A stretch of DNA of 64,000 bases from Cytophagales bacterium (lineage in GTDB: Bacteria > Bacteroidota > Bacteroidia > Cytophagales > Cyclobacteriaceae). The stretch spans positions 682,001-746,000 of the forward strand of contig JAWPMT010000004.1 in NCBI GenBank assembly GCA_033344775.1, read 5' to 3'. Positions 1 through 7,179 of the stretch are shown here, piece by piece. The translations under genes and the position numbers were made by a program. Position 1 is the first letter of the stretch, and every line of letters starts with the position of its first letter. The notes below the pieces were generated by a model, which worked only from the letters and a program-made list of their open reading frames with translations, made no database searches and was not told the origin of the DNA.

Positions 1-2
1 AC

Positions 3-449
3 AATAAAGATCAGCACGCAGAAGAGCTCATCGTGCAAAATCTTTCTACGATTTTGATGTACTGTGATCGCTATTATGGCAGTCAATTTCATAGAAGAAG
101 TCAGACCAATGAAGATGTAGTCACGAAATTTCAGGATTTCCTTGAAGTGTATTTCAACTCATCGGAATTGAGTGAAGCTGGGCTCCCATCGATAGATACA
201 TGTGGTAAAGAGCTCAACATGTCCGGTGCCTATCTAAGTGATCTATTGAGGATACAAACAGGTAAAAGTGCTAAGGATCACATCCATGGATATTTGATTG
301 AACAGGCGAAAAACAAATTGCTTAACTCAAGGACTCCAGTCACGCATATAGCGCTTGGCTTTGGATTCAAGTATCCTCAAAACTTCACTAAACTCTTCAA
401 AGCGAAAACCGGACTAAGTCCAAATGAATACAGAAAAACCAATGAATAA
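3..449 (+). CDS. AraC-family transcriptional regulator, C-terminal part (5' end outside window)
   Basis: The reading frame is open from base 3, so the gene begins before the window; a GTG at 33 is only an internal candidate start. What remains is the DNA-binding half of an AraC/XylS regulator. A first helix-turn-helix contains the stretch GAYLSDLLRIQTG, and the second contains PVTHIALGFGFKYPQNFTKLFK followed by the family-typical ending TGLSPNEYRK. The effector-binding domain is missing from view. The gene ends 8 bp before a short-chain dehydrogenase on the same strand. In many Bacteroidota this pairing means the regulator controls the oxidoreductase, which is an inference here. The family call is safe; the ligand is unknown. 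Confidence 0.9.
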   Translation, partial: NKDQHAEELIVQNLSTILMYCDRYYGSQFHRRSQTNEDVVTKFQDFLEVYFNSSELSEAGLPSIDTCGKELNMSGAYLSDLLRIQTGKSAKDHIHGYLIEQAKNKLLNSRTPVTHIALGFGFKYPQNFTKLFKAKTGLSPNEYRKTNE

Positions 450-457
450 ATGATCCT

Positions 458-1363
458 ATGAAAAAAACGGCCTTCGATATCACCGAGAACAAAGACTTAA
501 AGGGAAAAGTATTTCTTATCACCGGAGCCTATTCTGGACTTGGCGCAGCCACAACGAAGGCACTACTCAAAGCCAGGGCCAATGTAATCGGGACTGGACG
601 AAATGCCAAATCACAGGCCGAATTCACAAAAGAACTAAAGGAAGACGCCTCGATTCCTTTTGAAGAAGGACAGCTCGACATGTCCCAAACAATGGACTTA
701 AGAGACCTGTCTTCTGTCAGGAATTTTACCCAGTATGTCAAAGGCAAATACAAACAAATCGATTGCCTTATCAATAATGCTGGCGTCATGTTTACGCCTC
801 CAGGTAAAACAAAAGATGGATTCGAAACACAATTTGGAACCAATGTGATCGGCCATTTTCTCCTTGCTAAACTATTGGCCGATATCACCAACCGCCAGGT
901 TTGGCTATCCTCAAAGGGACATACGAGGTTGGGTGCTCCTCGAATCGATCTTGATCAAGTTAAAGAAGTAGACGATTCCAATTATGATACAACCTGGCGC
1001 TATCAGCAAGCCAAACTGGGAAATATTCTGCTAGCAAAACAGTTCAATTTGGAGTTTCCTAACCTGGTATCTGCATCAGTTCATCCGGGATTGGTACAAA
1101 CAAACCTCGGCCGATCCATGAAGCTCAGTCAAAAACTACGCTTCATGATCACCAATCCTCTGATGATGATGAGCATGCAAAATGCGGAACAAGGTGCATC
1201 AACACAGGTAATGGTTGCCACCATGCCCGAAAAGGAATTGGTAAAAGGAGCTTATTACGCTGATTGTCAGGTCTCCGAAGAGGCTGAAAGTGCCAAAAAC
1301 ATGGATGATGCGAAAAAACTGTTCGATTACTGCGATACTGTGACCAGTAGTTTCCAATCATAG
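458..1363 (+). CDS. Short-chain dehydrogenase/reductase (SDR) family oxidoreductase
   Basis: This is a cytoplasmic NAD(P)-dependent oxidoreductase of the SDR superfamily, 301 aa and of normal length for retinol-dehydrogenase/WW-domain-oxidoreductase-like members. Near the N-terminus is the Rossmann cofactor motif TGAYSGLG (residues 22-29). The structural NNAG motif follows near residue 106 (INNAGVM). The catalytic Ser lies in WLSSKGH, and the Tyr/Lys pair is in YQQAK near residue 183. A downstream PG segment (VHPGLVQTNLG) is also typical. It starts 8 bp after the AraC regulator and is probably cotranscribed with it. The substrate cannot be read from the sequence. Confidence 0.93.
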   Translation: MKKTAFDITENKDLKGKVFLITGAYSGLGAATTKALLKARANVIGTGRNAKSQAEFTKELKEDASIPFEEGQLDMSQTMDLRDLSSVRNFTQYVKGKYKQIDCLINNAGVMFTPPGKTKDGFETQFGTNVIGHFLLAKLLADITNRQVWLSSKGHTRLGAPRIDLDQVKEVDDSNYDTTWRYQQAKLGNILLAKQFNLEFPNLVSASVHPGLVQTNLGRSMKLSQKLRFMITNPLMMMSMQNAEQGASTQVMVATMPEKELVKGAYYADCQVSEEAESAKNMDDAKKLFDYCDTVTSSFQS

Positions 1364-1430
1364 CTCTGCTAATCCTTTTGGAAAGGTCACTAACCATCAG
1401 GTTTTAGTCCTCAATCATTGATTTTAAGAA

Positions 1431-2468
1431 ATGTTCGTTTACAAAAGATTCACAGTCCTTGGGCTTCTAAAGGTCACGGGAGTGAAGTTATCAGCCATTA
1501 TCCTTTGGGTGACCCTGGTTACCGCCCTTTATTACTTTAAGATCATCTCATGGTTAATCATCCCATGGCTGCCTATGTCAATTTTAGGCACTGCAGTAGC
1601 CTTCTATATTGGTTTTAAGAACAACAGCGCATACGACAGAACATGGGAAGCTCGTAAAATTTGGGGAGCCATTGTCAATGCAAGTCGCACCTGGGGAGTT
1701 TCTATTATTGGATTTGTGGGCAATCAATTTCGAGAAAACCATTTCGAGTCAAGCGAATTAAACGAGTACCATAAACGACTTATTTATCGGCACATCGGAT
1801 GGCTTTACGTTTTGAGGAAACAGCTATTAATTCCAACAACCTGGGAAGGATTAGGACAATCTGGGAGGGCACGAAGGATTGCTGATGCTCGTAAGAAATC
1901 TTTTGGTACTGGTCTGTTTGAAACACAGATAAGCAATACCGAAATGTCCAGGTACCTATCGAAAGAAGATCTAAAAAAGATCGATCATTCTGCTAACGGA
2001 GCAACACAGTTAATTAATCTCCAATCTATCGCGCTATCACAGCTCAGGAAAGAAGACCTCATCGATGATTTCCGTCATATGCAGTTGCAGGAACTACTTC
2101 AGGAATTGCTGAATTGTCAGGGCAAAGCAGAACGGATCAAAAAATTCCCATTACCAAGACAGTACTCAAGCACCAGCCTATTATTAACTTTCATCTTCAT
2201 CATACTACTTCCCTTTGGAATGGCCTCTGAATTCATCAAATTAGGAGACCTGTCGATGATATTATCTGTTCCATTCACTATACTGGTTTGCTGGGTATTT
2301 GTAGTGATGGAATTGGTTGGGGATACTACAGAGAACCCATTCCAGGGGTTAGGTAACGATATACCTATGCTTTCACTTTGCCGCACCATTGAAATAGACC
2401 TGCTACAAGCCTTAGAAGATAATGAGATTCCTTCTCCAATAACCGAAGTAAATGGTATTCTGATGTGA
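1431..2468 (+). CDS. Bestrophin-like (UPF0187/RFP-TM) membrane protein
   Basis: The 345-aa protein matches the bacterial bestrophin family, which form pentameric ion channels in the inner membrane. Two hydrophobic segments lie near residues 20-60. They are followed by the hallmark block FKNNSAYDRTWEARKIWG, and the C-terminal half holds another hydrophobic pair (SLLLTFIFIILLPFGM, then VCWVFVVMELVGDTTENPF). The ending around NDIPMLSLCRTIEIDLLQ is characteristic of the family. It stands alone between the SDR gene and the cytochrome gene. Ion selectivity is not predictable; members have been reported as cation or anion channels. Confidence 0.9.
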   Translation: MFVYKRFTVLGLLKVTGVKLSAIILWVTLVTALYYFKIISWLIIPWLPMSILGTAVAFYIGFKNNSAYDRTWEARKIWGAIVNASRTWGVSIIGFVGNQFRENHFESSELNEYHKRLIYRHIGWLYVLRKQLLIPTTWEGLGQSGRARRIADARKKSFGTGLFETQISNTEMSRYLSKEDLKKIDHSANGATQLINLQSIALSQLRKEDLIDDFRHMQLQELLQELLNCQGKAERIKKFPLPRQYSSTSLLLTFIFIILLPFGMASEFIKLGDLSMILSVPFTILVCWVFVVMELVGDTTENPFQGLGNDIPMLSLCRTIEIDLLQALEDNEIPSPITEVNGILM

Positions 2469-2612
2469 TGAAGTTCATGAAGGCTTAAGAATTGCCAAGC
2501 CAGACAACATGAAGTAAACCTTACTCGATGTTTCATCAATTGAATACCGGCAAAAGAAGATTCAGCGAAACGAATTATTCTTTCTTCGATATGGAGAAGT
2601 AAAGGATTCAAC

Positions 2613-3278
2613 GTGACCTTAGCTTTACTGTTTTTACTCGCTTCCTTGAGCATGAACATTAACCTAAGACCATGGATTGGTGTGTTGTTAAAAATCACCA
2701 TTCCAACTTTTATTATTGTCTTTATCCTTGCTTCCAATACGATAAAACCGGACAAAAACGGAAATACGACACAGGGCGCAGATGAAGTAAACGAAACAGA
2801 TAGCGTGCAATCGTTACTTGCTTTTCAGACCGTATTGGAGGTCATCAAAGATCCACGGTGCATGAATTGTCATCCATCAGGAGATCGGCCCAGGCAGGGA
2901 GATGACCAGCATTTACATCATTTCAATGTCATCAGAGGGGTTGAAAACCTGGGAGGAAAGATTCAGCAATGTCAATCATGTCACAAGTCTGAGAACAACC
3001 CATATAGTAATGTTCCAGGAGCACCTCATTGGGCCTTAGCTCCAAGATCAATGGGTTGGCTTGGACTTTCCGATATCGAAATTGGTCGTAAGTTGATTGA
3101 TCCCCAACAAAACGGCGGACGGACACCCGAAGAACTGGTTAAGCATATGACTGAAGATCAACTGGTTCTCTGGGGATGGGATCCAGGGGAAGGAAGGGAG
3201 CCTGTTCAGATTCCTTTTGAAGAATTTAAAACTGCACTGAATACGTGGCTGGACAATGGTGCATATGTTCCTGAATAA
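2613..3278 (+). CDS. Membrane-anchored c-type cytochrome, partner of the molybdenum hydroxylase
   Basis: This 221-aa exported protein has two c-type heme motifs, CMNCH (residues 83-87) and CQSCH (120-124). A hydrophobic N-terminus (residues 1-40) acts as a signal or anchor. The start at 2613 is GTG; an ATG at 2652 is an alternative that would shorten the hydrophobic part. The gene lies 14 bp before the [2Fe-2S] subunit and the molybdopterin subunit of an isoquinoline-oxidoreductase-type enzyme. It therefore most likely accepts their electrons in the periplasm. Related small cytochromes are commonly found beside iorAB genes in Bacteroidota. Heme attachment is inferred from the motifs. Confidence 0.85.
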   Translation: MTLALLFLLASLSMNINLRPWIGVLLKITIPTFIIVFILASNTIKPDKNGNTTQGADEVNETDSVQSLLAFQTVLEVIKDPRCMNCHPSGDRPRQGDDQHLHHFNVIRGVENLGGKIQQCQSCHKSENNPYSNVPGAPHWALAPRSMGWLGLSDIEIGRKLIDPQQNGGRTPEELVKHMTEDQLVLWGWDPGEGREPVQIPFEEFKTALNTWLDNGAYVPE

Positions 3279-3292
3279 ATAAATCTATTTGA

Positions 3293-3769
3293 ATGACAAT
3301 AGCCTTTAAAATAAACGGACAATCCACGTCGGTAGATGTTGACCCAATGATGCCCCTGCTATGGGTGGTAAGAGACGAGTTGAAGCTAAAAGGAACGAAA
3401 TATGGATGTGGAAAGGCCGCCTGCGGTGCATGCTCTCTTCATGTAGATAATAATCTTGTGCGCTCATGCTCCTATCCTGTCAAATATGCAGAAGGCAAAG
3501 AAGTTACCACCATAGAAGGGTTATCCTCAGACGAAAATCAGCTTCATCCTATTCACCAAGCCTGGATGGATGAAAATGTCCCTCAGTGCGGATATTGTCA
3601 GACTGGTTTTATGATGGCTGGGGCCAAATTGATTGAAGAAATCACCAAACCCTCCACTGATGACATCAAAGGAAATATTAGCAATATCTGTAGGTGTGGT
3701 ACACATCCGAGAATAATCAAGGCCATCAAACGAGCAGCTTCAATCAAACAAGGAGTACAAACACCATAA
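3293..3769 (+). CDS. iorA: [2Fe-2S] subunit of isoquinoline 1-oxidoreductase-like molybdenum hydroxylase
   Basis: The 158-aa protein is a complete small subunit of the xanthine-oxidase family. The plant-type ferredoxin cluster ligands are C39, C44, C47 and C59 (motif CGKAACGAC). The second cluster is held by C99/C102 (CGYCQTG) and C133/C135 (CRCG). No signal peptide is present, which fits co-export with a Tat-carrying partner. It follows the cytochrome gene by 14 bp and is followed immediately by the large subunit. It passes electrons from the molybdenum centre to the cytochrome. The true substrate (N-heterocycle, aldehyde or other) is not shown; the symbol reflects family resemblance only. 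Confidence 0.92.
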   Translation: MTIAFKINGQSTSVDVDPMMPLLWVVRDELKLKGTKYGCGKAACGACSLHVDNNLVRSCSYPVKYAEGKEVTTIEGLSSDENQLHPIHQAWMDENVPQCGYCQTGFMMAGAKLIEEITKPSTDDIKGNISNICRCGTHPRIIKAIKRAASIKQGVQTP

Positions 3770-3771
3770 AC

Positions 3772-5943
3772 ATGAAAAAAGAAGGATCGAATAAAGGATT
3801 GTCAAGGAGGAAGTTTCTTATACTTGGTGGTTTTGGCGTTGGTACCACAGTCATTGGTGTATATGCCTGCGCTCCCCTCAGAAGGTCTGCAGCCAAAGTG
3901 ATTTCTGAAACGGAACTACTCAAAATCAAAGATTTCGACCCGCTCGTGTGGTTTGAAATTTCTGAGGACAACAACATTATATTCTATTGTCCTAAAGTCG
4001 AAATGGGGCAAGGTGTTTATACGGGTTTCTCCTTGTTAGTAGCTGAGGAATTAGACCTCCGTTTGGATCAAATCATTGCCGTACCAGCCTCCAGTCATAA
4101 AGGAGCCGAGGATGGAGCAAGTACGGGCGGTAGTTTTTCTACATCTACATTATTTGAACCCATCAGAGAAGTAGCAGCCACCATGCGTGAAATGCTTCTT
4201 TCCGCGGCAGAACCGATTTTAGGTGTTGAGAAAAGTCAATTAATGGTAGAAGAAGGTTTGGTTATTGGGAAGGGAAAAAGTATTACCTATGCTGAAATAG
4301 CAAGGCAAACATCTGATTGGAAAGTTCCGAAAAAATCCCCTGAATTAAAGCCTGCTTCGAGCTTCAAACTGATTGGCACCGATGTGAAACGTGTAGACCT
4401 CAAACCCAAAGTAATGGGTGAAGGTATTTACTCTCTTGATGCTGAGATGGACGGCATGCTTTACGCCGTAACTCTTTCTTCACCTTACTTCAACGGGACC
4501 TTGAAATCCGTTGATGTCTCTGAAGCAGAAAACTACCCAGGTGTAACCCAGGTCATCAATCAAGATGGGTTAGTCGCCGTTGTAGCTAAAAATCGATTTA
4601 CTGCCGAAATGGGCATACGGAGAATTAAAGCTGAATGGGATGTCCCCAGGCTTTGGCAGCAAAAAGAGATTGAGGAACATATGACCGTGGGCAATGGTAA
4701 AGCTGTAAATATTCAGAAGGAAGGCAGTGTAAAAAAGGTCTTCAAACAAAATGCCGACGAAGTTATTACAGCCGAATACAGAAGCCCCATTGGTATACAT
4801 GCCCAAATGGAACCGAATGGTGGCATCGCTCACGTACAAGGAGATAAGGCAACGATCATCACAGGCACCCAGTCTATCCATCAAGTCGTTAATTATATTC
4901 AAGAGGAGCTCGATTTAGAGGCGGAAAATATTGAAGTCACTAACACCTACATGGGTGGTGGATTTGGTCGAAGGATCTACCGGCCTAAAGTCGCCGACGC
5001 GGTGAAAATTTCCAAAATAGTCGGTAAACCCGTACAAGTCTTCACTACAAGAGAAGAGGAATTCCAGGCCGGTTACTACAGGCCGAATAATCATCATGTG
5101 ATGAAAGCTGTTGTTATAAATGGCAGTATCCAGGCGATTGAACATCACCAGGCCTCAGATGCTATGTATGTCAATAATGCGGCACCAGCCATGCGATCAT
5201 TTCTGGGTGGCGATTTACCATCAGCGAATCACTGTGCCACGGTCTTCTATCCGATTAATCACCGATCTACAAATATTTACGACATTCAACTTCCTTTTCA
5301 CACAGGACCATGGAGAGCCATTGGAGCATGGCTCAACTGTTTTCCTATTGAATCCTTCATGGATGAACTAGCCCATAGTTCCCAAAAAGACCCCATGGCG
5401 TTCAGGCTGGATCACTTACAGGGAGATAACGAAAATGTTGGTCGAATGAGAAAAGTGATCCAGACACTCCGGGAACGATCAAAATGGGATCAAAAGGAAC
5501 GCGCTGGTATTGGTAAGGGATTTGCCTGTATCAAGGATAGAAAGACGTATGTAGCTACTGCGCTTGAGATTGAGTTAGTAGAAGGACAAGTCAAGGTTTT
5601 ACGTGTAACCAGCGTGGTGGACGCAGGAATCATTGTAAATCCCGAGGGAGCTAGAACCCAGGTTGAAGGTTGTATCATGATGGGAATAAGTGCCGCCCTG
5701 TATGAAGAAATGATCGTTAAAGACAGTCAATTTGTGGCGAGTAATTATCATGAATACGGTCTCGCCACTTTGAAGGATACTCCCGAAATGGATATAATTT
5801 TATTGGATAGCAATTACCCCCCTTCCGGTCTTGGCGAACCGCCCATATCTCCTATTGCTCCAGCGCTCGCCAATGCGATCTTTGATCTCACAGGAAATCG
5901 CCTCAGAAACATCCCACTAAGGCCAGAAGAGGAAAACATATAA
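3772..5943 (+). CDS. iorB: Molybdopterin-binding large subunit of isoquinoline 1-oxidoreductase-like enzyme, Tat-exported
   Basis: The product is a 723-aa molybdenum-cofactor subunit of the xanthine dehydrogenase family. I chose the ATG at 3772, 2 bp after the small-subunit stop, because it places a twin-arginine signal at the N-terminus (SRRKFL, residues 11-16, then a hydrophobic run). Family signatures include MGQGVYTG, where the cofactor is contacted, the GGGFGRR segment, and GLGEPPI near residue 686, whose Glu is the expected catalytic base. The three genes from 2613 form one operon for a periplasmic hydroxylase coupled to cytochrome c. The substrate is unknown. Confidence 0.93.
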   Translation: MKKEGSNKGLSRRKFLILGGFGVGTTVIGVYACAPLRRSAAKVISETELLKIKDFDPLVWFEISEDNNIIFYCPKVEMGQGVYTGFSLLVAEELDLRLDQIIAVPASSHKGAEDGASTGGSFSTSTLFEPIREVAATMREMLLSAAEPILGVEKSQLMVEEGLVIGKGKSITYAEIARQTSDWKVPKKSPELKPASSFKLIGTDVKRVDLKPKVMGEGIYSLDAEMDGMLYAVTLSSPYFNGTLKSVDVSEAENYPGVTQVINQDGLVAVVAKNRFTAEMGIRRIKAEWDVPRLWQQKEIEEHMTVGNGKAVNIQKEGSVKKVFKQNADEVITAEYRSPIGIHAQMEPNGGIAHVQGDKATIITGTQSIHQVVNYIQEELDLEAENIEVTNTYMGGGFGRRIYRPKVADAVKISKIVGKPVQVFTTREEEFQAGYYRPNNHHVMKAVVINGSIQAIEHHQASDAMYVNNAAPAMRSFLGGDLPSANHCATVFYPINHRSTNIYDIQLPFHTGPWRAIGAWLNCFPIESFMDELAHSSQKDPMAFRLDHLQGDNENVGRMRKVIQTLRERSKWDQKERAGIGKGFACIKDRKTYVATALEIELVEGQVKVLRVTSVVDAGIIVNPEGARTQVEGCIMMGISAALYEEMIVKDSQFVASNYHEYGLATLKDTPEMDIILLDSNYPPSGLGEPPISPIAPALANAIFDLTGNRLRNIPLRPEEENI

Positions 5944-6056
5944 ATCATTTCGAAGGAAAGTGAATATGTTAACCTGAGTTTCTTCCAACCGTGTTAGTTG
6001 CATAAATCCTTAGAAAGGTACATAGAGGCTTACTATCTTAGTTATCTAGTTTATTT

Positions 6057-6118
6057 AAACTAGGTGAATTTGAAATTGAATGAGGAGTCAACCCGATTGG
6101 CTGCTCATTCTTTTTTTG
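6057..6118 (+). repeat. Intergenic hairpin repeat, copy 1 (terminator-like)
   Basis: The unit begins AAACTAGGTGAATTTGA and carries an imperfect 13-bp stem (6079-6091 with 6097-6109) followed by seven T at 6111-6117. The same unit recurs at 6163 and, more divergent, at 11790. It could terminate the iorB transcript. The stem differences between copies largely preserve pairing. Confidence 0.7.
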
Positions 6119-6162
6119 AACCATGATATTTCAAGTGTCTTGATTACTTTTAGTTAAGATAT

Positions 6163-6219
6163 AAACTAGGTGAATTTGAGTAATGAGAAGTCAAACCCTA
6201 TTGGCTTCTTATTCTTTTT
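6163..6219 (+). repeat. Intergenic hairpin repeat, copy 2 (terminator-like)
   Basis: This is the second copy, about 105 bp after the first. It starts with the same AAACTAGGTGAATTTGA. Its stem is AATGAGAAGTCAA (6182-6194) with TTGGCTTCTTATT (6201-6213), followed by five T. Changes relative to copy 1 keep pairing, including A-T replacing a G-G mismatch. The gap 5944-6247 holds nothing else I can identify. Confidence 0.7.
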
Positions 6220-6247
6220 CAGAACAACACTCTATTAGGCCTAGAGC

Positions 6248-6665
6248 TCAAGAACAATTCTCACAAACCCCTCCAAGATCATATTGGTATTCTTGACCTG
6301 ATAGCCCTCCGGTAAAGAGATAGAAGGTATGGCCATTTCATCCAGGCATTCCGTCTTACCACAATTGTTTCACTTGAAATGAACATGATTGTGATCATGA
6401 TGATCTGGAGAACAGGTGTCATGACAAAGTCCATAGCTGGCTATACCTGACTCAGAAGGTACTTTATGAACTATCCCCGATTCCAGGAAGCTGAAAAGTG
6501 TTCGATAGATAGTAGCCCCTCATGATGAGGAAATTGCCTCTCAAGATCACTTCGAAACAAAGTTCTGTTTTCCTTCAAAAGGAAATCAAATACATCCAAT
6601 CTACAATCAGTGACTTTCAGCCCGTGAGAATGTAAAACCTTTTTGTATTCCTCATTATTTCGCAC
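6248..6665 (-). pseudogene. Decayed Fur-family (ferric/zinc uptake regulator-like) gene
   Basis: Read on the minus strand from 6665, the product starts as a normal Fur N-terminus (MRNNEEYKKVLHSHGLKVTD). The frame then breaks near 6520, just before the recognition region; ATIYRTLFSFLESG continues in another frame. A TGA at 6370-6372 replaces the expected first zinc-site Cys in HVHFK-stop-NNCG. A second shift in a four-G run near the end separates the terminal VCENCS from the preceding frame. Three independent lesions argue for a real pseudogene. An intact relative lies divergently at 6727, so function may have moved to that copy. Confidence 0.8.
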
Positions 6666-6726
6666 AAGTCAAAATTAGCTATATGCCTCTCAAATTAGAG
6701 GGTATTCTTTTTGGTAACTTTGCTTT

Positions 6727-7128
6727 GTGCTCGAAGAGAAACTAGAACACCGGAACATCAAACCCACTAGCATGCGCCTGTTGGTACTACGCCAATTGGT
6801 GGAGTCTGGTGCTGCATTAAGTTTGAAGGACCTGGAAGCTAAGTTTGAGCGAGCCGACAAAGCAACCCTTTACAGAACTCTTAAGACTTTCGAAGAAAAG
6901 AAACTCATTCACAGTATCGATGATGGTACTGGCGTTGCCAAATATTCACTCTGTGAGGAAGGCTGTGAGTGTGAGCCACAGGATCAGCACATCCATTTCC
7001 ACTGTTTAAAATGCGGAGAGACCTATTGCCTCATTCAGTCCAAGATACCTCAAACACAAATCCCTTCAGGCTTCAAAGCAGCGAGTGCCAGTATGGTCTA
7101 TAAAGGTACCTGCGCCAATTGCAGCTGA
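6727..7128 (+). CDS. Fur-family transcriptional regulator
   Basis: The 133-aa protein has the Fur fold: an N-terminal winged helix (IKPTSMRLLVLRQL, then DKATLYRTLKTFEEKKLI) and a C-terminal metal-binding dimerisation part. The metal-binding part contains HIHFHCLKCG and the terminal pair CANC, giving a structural four-Cys zinc site. The start is a GTG at 6727, chosen because homologues begin a few residues before the KPTSMR helix. It sits between a decayed paralogue on the opposite strand and a TonB receptor 51 bp downstream, with a perfect palindrome in that gap. This makes metal-dependent control of the receptor likely. Zur-like (zinc) or Fur-like (iron) specificity cannot be settled. Confidence 0.9.
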   Translation: MLEEKLEHRNIKPTSMRLLVLRQLVESGAALSLKDLEAKFERADKATLYRTLKTFEEKKLIHSIDDGTGVAKYSLCEEGCECEPQDQHIHFHCLKCGETYCLIQSKIPQTQIPSGFKAASASMVYKGTCANCS

Positions 7129-7140
7129 CCAGGGAAAGTT

Positions 7141-7155
7141 TGCAACCAGGTTGCA
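7141..7155. promoter_or_regulatory. Perfect palindrome, candidate Fur-family operator
   Basis: TGCAACCAGGTTGCA is an exact 7-1-7 inverted repeat. It lies 12 bp after the Fur-family gene and 25 bp before the GTG of the TonB receptor. It overlaps a second inverted repeat (AACCAGG...CCTGGTT) that could form an RNA hairpin. Size, symmetry and position suit a dimeric metalloregulator site; binding is inferred. Confidence 0.55.
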
Positions 7156-7179
7156 CGCCCTGGTTCCTATCCTTGTATT

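Noticed and set aside
2117-2755. 212-aa minus-strand ORF
   Set aside because: Opposite the bestrophin and cytochrome genes; composition is that of a shadow frame.
6715-6722. TAACTTTG resembling the Bacteroidota -7 promoter box before the Fur-family gene
   Set aside because: It lies 5 bp before the GTG that homology supports, so a transcript from it would start at or after the start codon; no -33 element at proper distance.
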